From Bog-159 sp963707465 (GTDB lineage: Bacteria > Acidobacteriota > Terriglobia > Bryobacterales > Bryobacteraceae): a stretch of 64,000 nt of DNA. Below, in pieces: positions 25,763 to 35,814 of the stretch. The translations under genes were made by a program, and so were the position numbers. Below the pieces are notes generated by a model. It saw only the letters and a program-made list of their open reading frames with translations. It was not told the DNA's origin and ran no database searches. Within the stretch, counting starts at the first letter, position 1, and each line of letters starts with the position of its first letter. The DNA lies in the NCBI GenBank assembly GCA_963707465.1, contig CAVPQK010000027.1, positions 310,001 through 374,000 on the forward strand, in the 5' to 3' direction.

Positions 25763-27716
25763 TTATCGGCCGAGAGCTTGCAAAATAGCGTCTGTATCAT
25801 ACACGCACCCGCCCCACGTGCCGCCGCTCACCTGTTGCAGCGCGGCCCACAGGCGGGTCTCCGTGGGAAGCGCGGGATCCGGCGCGAGATCCGGACGCAT
25901 GGGCCGCGCGGCCAGCACGCTCGCGCCCTCCGCTGCGCCGAACAAATCCGCGCCGTGCCCCACCAGGTTCACGGAGCCTTCCAGATTCACCCGGTCCACC
26001 ACGATCTCGATCACGTCTCCATCCAGCACCTTTCCGATAGGCCCGCCGGCCAGCGCTTCGGGCGAGATGTGGCCGATGCACGCGCCGGTGGAAACGCCGC
26101 TGAAACGCGCGTCGGTCAGCACCGCGACGTGCTTGCCGAAATCCAGATACTTCAGCGCCGAAGTGATCTGGTAAGTCTCTTCCATGCCGGAACCCATGGG
26201 GCCGCGGCAGATGAGCACCACGATATCGCCGGGCTTCACGCGGTCCGGCCCCTGGCTCTTGATGGCGGCGATGGCGGCGGCTTCGGTGCGGAACACGCGG
26301 GCGGGGCCGGTCTTGCGGTACACGCCGTCGGCGCCAACCACGCTCGGGTCGATAGCGGTGCTCTTGATCACCGAGCCTTCCGGCGCGAGATTGCCGTGCG
26401 GGAATGTAACCGTGGAAGTCAGGCCGGCCCGGGCGGCGCGGGCGGGGTCCATGATGACATCGTCCGGGTCGATGCCGTCGCGCTCCTGCAACGCGCGGCG
26501 CAAGGCGGCGCGGCGTGCGGATGCTCCCACCAGTCGAGCGCTGCGTCCAGCGTCTCGCCGCTGACGGTGAGGGCACCGGTATCGAGCAGCCCGGCGCGCC
26601 GCAGGTGCAGCATCACTTCCGGGACTCCGCCGGCCAGGAACACCTGCACGGTGGTGAACGAACGCGGGCCGTTGGGCAGCGCATCCACCAGGCGCGCGAC
26701 GCGGCGGTTAGTGGCGGTCCAATCGGCGGCGGTGGGGCGCCGGAGCCCCGCGGCGTGCGCTACCGCCGGCAGGTGCAGAATCAGGTTCGTCGATCCGCCA
26801 AAAGCGGCGTGCACCACCATGGCGTTGGCGACCGCGGCATCGGTCAGGATATCGCGCATCTTCAGTCCGCGGGACTCCAGCGCGAGCACGGCGCGGGCCG
26901 AGCGGCGCGCCATATCCAGCCAGATGGGATGTCCGGAAGGGGCCAGCGCGGAGTGCGGCAGCGACATGCCCAGCGCTTCGGCGACCACTTGCGAAGTGGC
27001 CGCGGTGCCCAGGAACTGGCAACCGCCGCCGGGAGTCGCGCAGGCGCGGCAAAGGTTTTCGGCGGCTGCCTCGAGCGTGATCTGCCCGTGCGCGAAGCGC
27101 GCGCCAACGCATTGCACGCGCCCGGCATCTTCGCCCTCCGCGGCGGCAGCGTCACGCCTCCGGGCACCAGGACGCAGGGCAGATCGTGCATGGAAGCCAG
27201 CGCCATCATCATGGCCGGCAGCCCTTTGTCGCAGGTGGCCACGCCGATGACGCCGCGGCGCGTGGGCAGCGAACGGATCAAGCGGCGGAAGACGGTGGCC
27301 GCGTCGTTGCGGTACGGCAGGCTGTCGAACATGCCGGTGGTGCCCTGCGTGCGGCCGTCGCAGGGGTCCGTGCAATAAGCCGCGAAGGGAATGGCGCCCA
27401 GGGCTTTCAGCTCGCGGGCGGCGGCTTCCATCAGCAGGCCGACCTCCCAGTGTCCGGTGTGAAACCCCAGCGCGATGGGCGTGCCCTCGGCGTCGCGCAT
27501 ACCGCCGTGCGTCCAGAGGATCAGGACTTCCCTGCCGCCCAGCGCGCGCGGATCCCAACCCATGCCGGCGTTCTGGCTCCATCCGAACAGATCGCCGGAG
27601 GGGCGCGTGAGCAGCATTTCGGGCGTGATGGGCACAGAGCCGGCCGGGCCTGGCGCCGTGGATCGCACATCGCAGAGCGACGCGTCGCCGGAATCGAGAA
27701 TCGGGTTGTCACTCAT
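25763..27716 (-). pseudogene. YjhG/YagF-type sugar-acid dehydratase with two frameshifts
   Basis: A dihydroxy-acid/sugar-acid dehydratase (IlvD/Edd superfamily) of the YjhG/YagF branch, which dehydrates D-xylonate. Frame 1 (from ATG 27716) runs to ACDKGLP-like VATCDKGLPAMMMAL and LVPGGVTLPP. Near 27138-27147 one base is missing and the protein continues as AEGEDAGRVQCVGARFAHG, CRACATPGGGCQFLG and AAFGGSTNLILHLPA to LDWWE. Near 26519 another base is missing and it continues ASARRAALRRALQERDG to STAIDPSVVGADG, TDARFSGVSTGACIGHI and GGTWGGCVYDTD. All three parts are well conserved, including the cluster-type cysteines. The ATG overlaps the kinase stop (TGATG). Either sequencing errors or a very recent pseudogene. 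Confidence 0.85.
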
Positions 27717-30313
27717 CAGGGATTGGCGGCAGGGGCGAACAACTCGTGCGAACCGAGGGAACGCCAGAAGGCGAACACAGCGATGCCCAGCAAGAGCAGG
27801 AAACTGGCGAGACCCGCCGGCGCATACCAGGTATTCCAGTCCGGGCCCAGCGAGACCAGGTTGGTGCCGTCGATAAAAAATGCCGCCGCCATGGTCGCCA
27901 CCAGCCCGAGCCGCAGCAACACGAAGACCAGCACCGAGTACATGACCAGATAAATCGCGACGGATACTTTCCAATCGGGCGACTCAAAAGCATTGCCGTT
28001 GCCGAGCAACAGGAGCACCGCGGCCAGGATGGCGGCGAGCGCATCTTTTCTCACCAGCCGGCGCAATCCGCAGATGGAGAAGAAGACCAGCAATCCGAAC
28101 AGGAGCACGCCTTGCATGTTGTTGGCCACCGCGGCGAGCCATTGGCGGGTTCCCAACGCGGAATCGACCCCGCTGAAAGTCCCCAAGGCGCCGGACTGCC
28201 AATCGGAGGCCCACTCGGCGGCAACCCACACCATCGCGCCGACCGCCGCGCCGATCAGAATGTGGGAACCCACCTGCGCATCCAGCCAGCGCCCCGCCAG
28301 CAGGCGGTTCCAGGTGACGATCGAGTGCGGCCAGCGCGCTCGTACCAGGGGTTCCAGCGCGACGTAAAGCAGCGCCAGAGTGGCGCCCCACATCAGCCAT
28401 GCGGCGCAGTTCGCGAAGAAGAAAGGGATCATCGCCTCATCGGGCACCGGATGCACGGCGCCGATCCATGCCACCAGTCCCAGCAGACAACGCGCGACGC
28501 CGATTCGCAGCGCGCCTTTGCGGTCGATGTGGCCCAGCCGCCAATTGCGCCGCGCCAGCAGCACCACGGCCAGCAAACCAATCACGGCGAGGAACAGCAA
28601 CACGGCGCCGCGCAGGCGGGACCCCAACGAGCCTGCGGCGGGCGCCGCGTCGCTCGTCTTCGGCCAATCGAAATGGATGGCCACCTGGGTCACGCGGCCC
28701 AGCCAGGAGGCCAGATCGACCCTGAGATTCAGGCCGGGTATGCGGGGATGCGGGCCCTTCCACGAATGCACTTCGCTGGACGCCCCGGCGGGCACGAACG
28801 TGGCGGGCGTTTCGGTGAACGCGGCTATGTCGAGGCCGGCGGCGCGGAAGACGGCGGCGGGCGCGACCGGCGGCGTCAACGCTTGCGCATCCTTATATGG
28901 GTTGGCCTGAAACTCGCGCAGCCGCCCGGCTCCATCCACAGTGACGCGCGCCATGCCCGGTTCGGTGGGCGATGGATTCGTTGGCGTCACTTCGCCGTAA
29001 GGATCGGCAATCATCGCGGAGAGGCTCTCGCGATAGTTGGCCAGGATGGGCGCCTCGGCCGCCAGCCACTCGTCCCATCGGCGCGGCTGCGGGAGTTGCT
29101 TCAGGTGGTCGAGCAGGTCCGCGCGGTTTTCGATCGACACGACGGAATCCGCGGGCTTGGTGGGATAGCCGAACGACGACGCCATTTCGCGCGCCTGGTG
29201 CGCCAGCACTTCCGGCGAATTGTCCAGCGGCGCATGCATCACCGCGGCGTATCGCGCGCGCAATGCGCCCGCGGCGCACAGGCAGACGATGATGGCCACC
29301 AGGCATGGAATCGAGTACCTTGGCGCAAGCCCTTCCACTTTGCCCGCCGAGGCCACCAGCTCCGGCGAAGGCAGTTCCCCGGCGGCCAGCGCTGCGGCCA
29401 ACGGATCTCCGCCGGGCAGCGCGGCCGCGACAGATAAAACATTCGCCGGCCGCCGCGCGGGGTCGGGATCCAGGCAGCGGCGGATGGCTTTCTCCACTCC
29501 CCCATCGATATCGGCGGCGATGGAAGCCATGCTGGTCAGTTGCGCCGACTCCTGCTGGCGCAGCATGGCCTGCAGGTTGTTGGCGTCGAAAGGCCGCTTC
29601 CCCGTGAAGATTTCGTAGAGCACCAGGCCCAGCGCGTAGATGTCGCTTTTGGCGGTAACCTCAGCGCCGCGCAGCTGCTCGGGCGCCATGTAGGCGGGCG
29701 TCCCGTTGCGCACCTCCGCGCCCGAAAGCCGGTCGGCGATAGCGGCCAGGCCGAAGTCCATGATGACCACATCGCCGCGCTTGTTCATCATGATGTTTTG
29801 CGGCTTCAGGTCGCGATGCACGATGCCGCGGTCGTGCGCCGCGGCCAGACCCGCGCACAGTTTGCGCGCCGTTTCCAGGGCCTTGTCCACTGGCAGCCGC
29901 CCGATGCGCAATAACAGCGACGCCAGGTCCTCGCCATCCACGTACTCCATCGAGATGAACGGCATGCCTTCCGCTTGGCCGATATCGTACACCCGGCACA
30001 CATTGGGATGCGAGACCTGGCGGGCGATGCGGACTTCGCCGTGAAATCGCTCCAGGAGGCGCTGGTCGCGCGCGGCTTCCTCGGGCAGGAACTTCAGCGC
30101 GACGGATTGGCCCAATGCAAGATCGGTGGCCCGGTAGACCTCGCCCATCCCGCCGCGGCCCAGCAGCCCGATGATGCGGTAGCGTCCGCCCAGCAGCGTG
30201 CCGGGGACGAACCGGCCCTCGTCGACATCGGAAGAGGAAGAAATGTGCGAGGCGGATGAACTGGAGGGCGCCGCCACGGTTTCGGCGAAGGTGGGGTCGG
30301 CGCGGCGGTCCAT
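27716..30313 (-). CDS. Membrane-anchored Hanks-type Ser/Thr protein kinase
   Basis: An 865-residue kinase. The N-terminal serine-rich segment is followed by the kinase domain (about 45-300) with LGRGGMGEVYRATD, the ATP lysine K74, HRDLKPQN (166-173), DFG (186-188) and GTPAYMAPEQLRG. A membrane helix near 340 leads to a periplasmic region, then multiple hydrophobic segments from about 570 to the C-terminus. The polytopic C-half is unlike PASTA kinases and typical of acidobacterial ones. It starts 24 bases after the TPR gene stop and its stop overlaps the next start, so the three genes are probably co-transcribed. Confidence 0.9.
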   Translation of the reverse strand: MDRRADPTFAETVAAPSSSSASHISSSSDVDEGRFVPGTLLGGRYRIIGLLGRGGMGEVYRATDLALGQSVALKFLPEEAARDQRLLERFHGEVRIARQVSHPNVCRVYDIGQAEGMPFISMEYVDGEDLASLLLRIGRLPVDKALETARKLCAGLAAAHDRGIVHRDLKPQNIMMNKRGDVVIMDFGLAAIADRLSGAEVRNGTPAYMAPEQLRGAEVTAKSDIYALGLVLYEIFTGKRPFDANNLQAMLRQQESAQLTSMASIAADIDGGVEKAIRRCLDPDPARRPANVLSVAAALPGGDPLAAALAAGELPSPELVASAGKVEGLAPRYSIPCLVAIIVCLCAAGALRARYAAVMHAPLDNSPEVLAHQAREMASSFGYPTKPADSVVSIENRADLLDHLKQLPQPRRWDEWLAAEAPILANYRESLSAMIADPYGEVTPTNPSPTEPGMARVTVDGAGRLREFQANPYKDAQALTPPVAPAAVFRAAGLDIAAFTETPATFVPAGASSEVHSWKGPHPRIPGLNLRVDLASWLGRVTQVAIHFDWPKTSDAAPAAGSLGSRLRGAVLLFLAVIGLLAVVLLARRNWRLGHIDRKGALRIGVARCLLGLVAWIGAVHPVPDEAMIPFFFANCAAWLMWGATLALLYVALEPLVRARWPHSIVTWNRLLAGRWLDAQVGSHILIGAAVGAMVWVAAEWASDWQSGALGTFSGVDSALGTRQWLAAVANNMQGVLLFGLLVFFSICGLRRLVRKDALAAILAAVLLLLGNGNAFESPDWKVSVAIYLVMYSVLVFVLLRLGLVATMAAAFFIDGTNLVSLGPDWNTWYAPAGLASFLLLLGIAVFAFWRSLGSHELFAPAANP

Positions 30314-30337
30314 TAGTACGATTCTACTGCGGCTGCG

Positions 30338-32620
30338 CTAACGGTTTGTGACGCATCGGGGGCACGCGCGCGCCAGGTTGTTGCGCGCGTCTTTATAATC
30401 CGGCTGCAACCGCAGCGCGGCCTGGAACTCCACAATGGCCTGCGCCATCCGCCCCGGTGTTCGCGCCAGCGCCACGCCCAAGCCGTTGTGAGCTTGCGCA
30501 TCATCCGGCTTGATGCGCAAAGTCTCCTGGTAATCGGCAATCGCCTCTGCCAGCCGGCCAGGAGTTTCAGCCAGCGCGTTGGCCAGGTTCTCGCGCGCGT
30601 CCGCGTAATCCGGTTTCAGCCGTAGCGCGGCTTGAAACTCGGCAATCGCTTCCGGCAGCCGGCCAGGCAGTTGCGCCAGGTCCACGCCCAAATCGTTGTG
30701 CGTCTCCGCGTCGTCAGGCTTAAGGCGTAGCGCGGCCTGAAACTCCGCAATGGCATCCGGCAGCCGCCCGGGGATCTGCGAAAGGGCGTTGGCCAGGTTA
30801 TTGTGCGCGTCCAGGTAATCCGGTTCCAGGCGCAATGCCGTCTGGAACTCGGCGACCGCATCCGGCAGCCGCCCGGCGACCTGCGAGAGGGCCAAGCCCA
30901 GGTTGTTGTGCGTTTCCGGATCGTCGGGGTTGGCCCGCAGCGCGGCTTGGTATTCGTCGATCGCCTGCGGCAGACCTCCCGGCGCCTGCCCCAGCGCACG
31001 CGCCATCTGGGTCAGCGCAACCCCCAGGTTGTCGTGCGCTTCCGCATAATCGGGCTTCAGCCGCAGCGCCGTTTGAAACTCGGCGATGGCTTCCGGCAAG
31101 CGGCCGGGCATCTGCGATAGAGCAACCCCCAAATCATTGTGCGTTTGCACCAGGTCCGGTTTCAGCCGCAGCGCCGTGCGGAACTCGGTGACCGCCTCCG
31201 GCCCGCGTCCGGGCAAGTGCGCCAACGCGTTTCCCAGGTCCGCGTGGGTTTGCGCGTCGTCGGGTCTCAGCCGCAGCGACGCTTGATATTCGGCGACCGC
31301 CTCCGGCAGCCCGCTGGGTGTTTCCGCCAGCGCGACCCCCAGATTGGTATGCGCCATCCAGCTCGCCGGATTGCGCGCCAGCGTGGCGCGGTAAAGCGTC
31401 TCCGCATCGGCGTACAAGCCGGCTTGGCGAAAGGTGAGAACGGCTAGCACCAGCAGAAGGAGCGGGCTGAGAGCCCGCCGCAGCCTAAGAGTCTGCCCCA
31501 CAGCACAGAGGGGGACAATAATTCCCAGGCTTGCCAGATACTGGAAGTGGTCCGCCACGTAGGAGAAGATGAACGGATAGACGTTCAGAAAGCCCAGCAC
31601 CGGAAACAGGGTGCCGGCGAAAAACAGAAAGCCCGCCAGCGGACCGCGCCGCCTCCGCGCGAGCAGCCCCAAGCCTGTCGCAGCGGCCAGGATGCCCGCG
31701 GGAAACAGATATTGCCACCAGACTCCGGCGTCGATCTTCCACCGCGGGTAGGTGAAGATCAGGTTCGCGGGCCAGACCACCTTGCCCGCGTAGAACCACA
31801 GCACGCGGCCCGCCAGCAGGAAGCGTTCCGGCAGCGTGAGCGCGAAATCCGCGCCCTTCGCGCCGATGTATGCGCGCTCCACCCAGGCCGTGAACAACCC
31901 TGCCGCCGCGCTCAACGCGAACCAGGGTAGCAGCGGGCGCACATCGCGCCGGAAGCCCAAATGGCCGCGCTGCCACCAGAACACCAACAATAGCGCCGCC
32001 GGCAGTGTGGCCGTCACGGTCTTGCTGGCGAGCGCCAGCACGAAGAGCCCCAGCGCCCAGAGGTAATGCGGCCTGCGCCGGCTCTGGTCGAAGCGCAGAT
32101 ACACAAGCGCCGCCGCCAGGTAGAACAGTCCGGATAGCGCGCTCTTTTGTTCCGAGATCCAGGCCACGGCTTCCACGCACACCGGATGGAGTGCGAAGAC
32201 CAGGCCCGCCAACCATGCGCCCGGCAACGCCAGCCGCCTTACGATCAGGACCACCAGGCAAGCCGAGGCGGCGTGCAGGACGACGTTGGTGAGATGATAG
32301 CCCAACACCGCATCACCCCAAATGCGATGCTCGATCCAGAATGCGCTGTGCAACAGCGGATAATATTGCTGCGTGGCGGACAAGTCGAACCAGATGCGCC
32401 AGAGCCCGTGCCACGACGCGAGCGCCGGGCGGGTAACGTGGCTGGCATCGTCCCAAACGAGCGTGCCGCGCAACGCGGGCCAATACGCCAACAGAGTGGC
32501 GCAGAAGATCGAGGCCCAGATGACCGCATGCGTCTGGCTCAGTCGCGCCCACTCGCTGCGGCGCGGAGGCATTTTCCGCTCGGCGCTTTTTCCGGCGGCG
32601 GGGGCTCGCTTTCTGGCCAT
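30338..32620 (-). CDS. Polytopic membrane protein with TPR repeats (PMT/Tmtc-like)
   Basis: A 760-residue protein: about ten hydrophobic segments up to residue about 410, with the motif YWPALRGTLVWDDASHVTRP (the WDD-type loop of GT-C and Tmtc-like mannosyltransferases), then nine TPR units. The N-terminal half has LHPVCVEAVAWISEQKSALS, a conserved luminal block of this family. It may glycosylate exported proteins bound by the TPRs. ATG 32620 (MARKRAP) is preferred; ATG 32647 is also possible. The dispersed double-hairpin repeat lies within the coding sequence at 31462-31502. Confidence 0.82.
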   Translation of the reverse strand: MARKRAPAAGKSAERKMPPRRSEWARLSQTHAVIWASIFCATLLAYWPALRGTLVWDDASHVTRPALASWHGLWRIWFDLSATQQYYPLLHSAFWIEHRIWGDAVLGYHLTNVVLHAASACLVVLIVRRLALPGAWLAGLVFALHPVCVEAVAWISEQKSALSGLFYLAAALVYLRFDQSRRRPHYLWALGLFVLALASKTVTATLPAALLLVFWWQRGHLGFRRDVRPLLPWFALSAAAGLFTAWVERAYIGAKGADFALTLPERFLLAGRVLWFYAGKVVWPANLIFTYPRWKIDAGVWWQYLFPAGILAAATGLGLLARRRRGPLAGFLFFAGTLFPVLGFLNVYPFIFSYVADHFQYLASLGIIVPLCAVGQTLRLRRALSPLLLLVLAVLTFRQAGLYADAETLYRATLARNPASWMAHTNLGVALAETPSGLPEAVAEYQASLRLRPDDAQTHADLGNALAHLPGRGPEAVTEFRTALRLKPDLVQTHNDLGVALSQMPGRLPEAIAEFQTALRLKPDYAEAHDNLGVALTQMARALGQAPGGLPQAIDEYQAALRANPDDPETHNNLGLALSQVAGRLPDAVAEFQTALRLEPDYLDAHNNLANALSQIPGRLPDAIAEFQAALRLKPDDAETHNDLGVDLAQLPGRLPEAIAEFQAALRLKPDYADARENLANALAETPGRLAEAIADYQETLRIKPDDAQAHNGLGVALARTPGRMAQAIVEFQAALRLQPDYKDARNNLARACPRCVTNR
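30360..31350 (-). repeat. Tandem 105-base repeats encoding TPR units
   Basis: About nine consecutive units, nearly all 105 bases (35 codons), with one unit of 126 bases. Each encodes PDxAxxHNxLGxALxxxPGR then LPEAIAEFQxALRLK. The canonical TPR is 34 residues; here one extra residue sits in the A-B loop (PGR). The units are highly alike at DNA level, so the copy number can change by slippage or unequal crossing-over. Confidence 0.85.
31462..31502. repeat. Dispersed double-hairpin repeat inside the TPR gene
   Basis: AGCGGGCT/AGCCCGC and GCAGCCT/AGTCTGC hairpins followed by CCCCACA, the same layout as the 11839 copy. In the TPR gene (minus strand) it is read through as GQTLRLRRALSPL, between two hydrophobic segments. 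Confidence 0.7.
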
Positions 32621-32730
32621 ATTGGAAGAATCACATGGTATCTTCATTCGGCAGCGCGATTCGGGAGCGCGCAAAGTTCCGCGCCGTGCCTTAAACTTAG
32701 GATGAGAGCCGGATCTCCGGATAATCAACC

Positions 32731-34902
32731 ATGAAACTTTGTATTTGCGCACTCCCCCTGGCAGCGATCGCCGTCATCGCCGCTTTGCCCGCACCCGCCC
32801 AACAGCCCGCCGCTGCCGACGCCGCGAAAGCGCCCGTTGTCAAATCCACCGTGGATGAAGTGGTGCTGGATTTCATCGCGCGGGATAAGAAAGGCAAGCC
32901 GGTCACGGACCTGAAGGCCGAAGATCTGTCCATCATCGACAACGGAACCAAGGAACAGCCGACCAGCTTCCGCCTGGTACAAGGCGCGGATGCGATCAGC
33001 CAAACCGGCGCCACCACCAAACTCGATCCCCTGCGCCAGCTACGGCTGGTTACGCTGGCCTTCGACGCGATGGGCGACCCCACCCAGCGAAAGACCGCCC
33101 GCACGGGCGCCATCGACCTGGTAAAAGGCGACCAGGGCACCAATGTCTTCTATTCGGTGGTGGTGATCGATACGCGCCTGATGGTCCTCCAGCCGTTTAC
33201 GAGCGATAAAGACGCACTCGTCAAAGCCATCAACGACGCTACGAGCGGGTACTCGTCCGCGAAACTGGCGCCCGAATCGGACCGGATCAAAAGCGATCTG
33301 AAGAGATATCTGGCGGGCCAGAACGGGGCGGATCAGCCTGGCGGGTTGCTCGCGGCAGCCAGCCAGACCGCGTCCCAAGCGCCACCGGCTGGGGCCGGCG
33401 CCGGCGCGGCGGCCGTGCAAGCCAAGCTGGCATCGGTGATGCTCGACATGCTGCGCATGGATGCCGCGATATCCAGCCAGGACGCGCGCCTGGACCTGAA
33501 TGCCCTGGAGTCCCTGGTGCGGGGGCTACAGTCCATGCCGGGACGAAAATCCGTCCTTTATTTTACTTGGGGGATGTATCTGACTCCCGAACTGGATGCC
33601 ATATTCCGCAATCTGACGAGCATGGCAAACCGCGCGAATGTTACATTTTATTCGGTCAATACCGCGGGTGTCATGACGAACTCCCAGAATTCGGGCGCGA
33701 CCGACCAGTTGAACGGAGCCAATATGGCTGCCGGCAAGGACACGCTGCAAGGGGGAAACACCACGAAGGACCAGATGCGGGCCTCGGATAGTGCCGAGAC
33801 CTCCTCACGCGCTAACGTCCAACTTGCGATCCGCAACCTGGCGGAGGCTACGGGAGGCTTTCTGCTGGGCGAGAGCAACGACTTGCGCACGCCGCTGCGG
33901 AAGGTGAACGAAGAGATCGCCAGCTACTACGAGCTGAGCTATAACCCGCACATCGATAACTACGACGGCAGCTTTCACAAGCTGAAGTTGGAGAGCGACC
34001 GCAAGAATGTGGTTCTGCAAGCGCGAAATGGTTACTTCGCGCTGCCGCCGGAAGCGCGCGCGGCCGGCCTGGAAACGTTTGAAATGCCGCTGCTGAAAGC
34101 CCTCTCGGATGCCCAAGTTTCGCATGACGTGGAATTCCGCGCGGGCCCGTTCCTCCAGCAGTCACGCAGCGAGGGCCGGGACATTTCGGTGCTGGTGGAG
34201 GTGCCGCTGCACGTGTTGCAGGCCAAGCCGGATGCGGCCCAGAAGGGGTTCGACGTACACTTTTCCCTCGCCGCGCTGGTGAAAGATGCCAATGGCGAGG
34301 TGACTGGGCCCAAGCTGACGCGCGATCGCGATTTGCAACACGTCACCGCCGATCAGTTGAAGATGGGCAATTTCGTGGAGAAGATGCCGCTCAATCTTCC
34401 GCCCGGAAAATACAGCCTGGAAACCGCCGTGATGGACCGCCAGAGCGGCAAGATCGGAACCGAGCGCAGCGCATTCACAGTGGGGCCGGCGAAAGGCGTG
34501 GGTATTTCCTCGCTCACATCGGTGCGCTCCTACACGCCCAACGTGAAGGGCCTGGATCCGAACGAGCCCTTCCAGTATCAAGGGGGCAGCATCACGCCGA
34601 CATTGAACAACACCGTGCCGGGAGTGCAGAATTCGACTCTGCGGCTGTTCTTCGTGGTCTACAAGGACCCTTCCATTTCGGCGAAACCGACGGTGGAAAT
34701 CGAATTCCTGCAGAATGGCAAGAGCCTGACCAAGGTTCCTATGCCGCTGCCCGATGCCGACGCGCAGGGCCGGATTCCGCAGGTAATGACCATCCCTGCG
34801 GCCGCCATTCCACCCGGCGTGTACCATATCCGGGCCGTGGCCAAACAAGGTGACACGCAGTCGGTCAGCGAGACCGACGTGCAGATAGAGGCCGCCAAGT
34901 AA
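32731..34902 (+). CDS. Secreted VWFA-related protein (acidobacterial type)
   Basis: A 723-residue exported protein with a signal peptide (MKLCICALPLAAIAVIAALP). The N-terminal block VVLDFIARDKKGKPVTDLKA followed by EDLSIIDNG is typical of the VWFA-related acidobacterial family. The VWA fold follows, with MPGRKSVLYFTWGM near 270 and a Gly/Asn-rich insertion near 320-350. The C-terminal half has repeated beta-rich segments. Many members lack full MIDAS motifs. They are probably cell-surface adhesion or scaffold proteins. Divergent from the TPR gene, with 110 bases between the starts. Confidence 0.85.
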   Translation: MKLCICALPLAAIAVIAALPAPAQQPAAADAAKAPVVKSTVDEVVLDFIARDKKGKPVTDLKAEDLSIIDNGTKEQPTSFRLVQGADAISQTGATTKLDPLRQLRLVTLAFDAMGDPTQRKTARTGAIDLVKGDQGTNVFYSVVVIDTRLMVLQPFTSDKDALVKAINDATSGYSSAKLAPESDRIKSDLKRYLAGQNGADQPGGLLAAASQTASQAPPAGAGAGAAAVQAKLASVMLDMLRMDAAISSQDARLDLNALESLVRGLQSMPGRKSVLYFTWGMYLTPELDAIFRNLTSMANRANVTFYSVNTAGVMTNSQNSGATDQLNGANMAAGKDTLQGGNTTKDQMRASDSAETSSRANVQLAIRNLAEATGGFLLGESNDLRTPLRKVNEEIASYYELSYNPHIDNYDGSFHKLKLESDRKNVVLQARNGYFALPPEARAAGLETFEMPLLKALSDAQVSHDVEFRAGPFLQQSRSEGRDISVLVEVPLHVLQAKPDAAQKGFDVHFSLAALVKDANGEVTGPKLTRDRDLQHVTADQLKMGNFVEKMPLNLPPGKYSLETAVMDRQSGKIGTERSAFTVGPAKGVGISSLTSVRSYTPNVKGLDPNEPFQYQGGSITPTLNNTVPGVQNSTLRLFFVVYKDPSISAKPTVEIEFLQNGKSLTKVPMPLPDADAQGRIPQVMTIPAAAIPPGVYHIRAVAKQGDTQSVSETDVQIEAAK

Positions 34903-34912
34903 GACGGCGGGA

Positions 34913-35797
34913 TCAGCCTTTCAGATCCTGGAAGGCTTCTTCAATTTCGCGCTTGGCTTCGGGCGTGGGGACCGATAACGGCAAACGCGGCGGTCCGCCG
35001 TAGTAGCCGTTGAGATCCATGGCGTGTTTCAGCCCGGGGATGCCGTACTTGGTGGTGATCAGTGCGGCGGCGCGCGCAATGCGGTTCTGCCAGTCGCGGC
35101 CGGCCTCCTCTTCGCGCGTGCGGTACGCTTCCCAGATGGCGATGGCGGCGTAAGGCGCGGCGTTGGCGAAGGCCAGGATCGCGCCCGTGGCGCCCATCAG
35201 CAGCGACGGCCACAACGTGGGCGCGGAACCCACGGTGACCTGGAAGCCGGGGCGCGACTCGCGCATCATCTGCATCACCTTCTCCATGTTCCCGGAGCTT
35301 TCTTTGATGCCGATGATATTCGGGTGATGCGAAAGCTCCACCACGGCGGAGGCTGGAATATCGAGCATGGTGGCTTGCGGAAAATTGTAGATAATCACCG
35401 GTATGCGCGCCTGGTCCGCTACCGCGCGATAGTAGAGCGTCTGCGCATCGGCGCGGTTGAGCAGGTTCTTGTAATAATGCGGCGTCTTGACCAGGGCGGC
35501 TTTGTAGCCCAGGTCCGCCGCGCGATTGGTGAGCGTGACGGTCTCGCGTACGCTTTCGACGCCGGTGCCCGCGATCAGCAATTTTTCGGGCGCCGCATAG
35601 CGCGCCACCATCTCCCACAACTCGACCTTCTCCTCGGCCGTCAGCAGGACACTCTCGCCCGTGGAGCCGGTGACCACGTATCCGGCAAGCGTGGTTCGGT
35701 TCCACTTTTCGATGTTGTGCTGGAGCTTGGCGGCGTATATGTTCCCGGCGTGGTCGAAGGGGGTGGCGATGGGGGGAAAGATTCCTTGTAGTTTCAT
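34913..35797 (-). CDS. DapA-family aldolase/lyase
   Basis: A 294-residue class I aldolase of the dihydrodipicolinate synthase/N-acetylneuraminate lyase superfamily. The carboxylate-binding GSTGES (44-49), catalytic Tyr in IYNFPQAT (Y137) and Schiff-base lysine in GIKESSGN (K165) are in place. The typical arginine of true DapA in the KDG-binding region cannot be judged by eye, so the enzyme may act on a 2-keto-3-deoxy sugar acid or on a related pyruvate adduct. The start at 35797 matches the family N-terminus MKLQGIFPPIATPF. It stops 11 bases past the VWFA gene, convergent with it. Confidence 0.88.
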   Translation of the reverse strand: MKLQGIFPPIATPFDHAGNIYAAKLQHNIEKWNRTTLAGYVVTGSTGESVLLTAEEKVELWEMVARYAAPEKLLIAGTGVESVRETVTLTNRAADLGYKAALVKTPHYYKNLLNRADAQTLYYRAVADQARIPVIIYNFPQATMLDIPASAVVELSHHPNIIGIKESSGNMEKVMQMMRESRPGFQVTVGSAPTLWPSLLMGATGAILAFANAAPYAAIAIWEAYRTREEEAGRDWQNRIARAAALITTKYGIPGLKHAMDLNGYYGGPPRLPLSVPTPEAKREIEEAFQDLKG

Positions 35798-35814
35798 AGA
35801 TTTGGTTTGCCAGT

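Noticed and set aside
25778..27250. Plus-strand ORF of about 490 codons
   Set aside because: Antisense to the dehydratase; the dehydratase blocks are conserved on the minus strand in three frames.
27746..29437. Plus-strand ORF of more than 560 codons
   Set aside because: It is antisense to the well-supported Ser/Thr kinase gene and reflects the G/C-rich third positions of that gene; its product is rich in Arg/Gln/His with no motif.
30360..31350. Regular tandem repeats considered as a CRISPR array
   Set aside because: The unit is 105 bases, with no spacer structure, and encodes TPR motifs in one frame.
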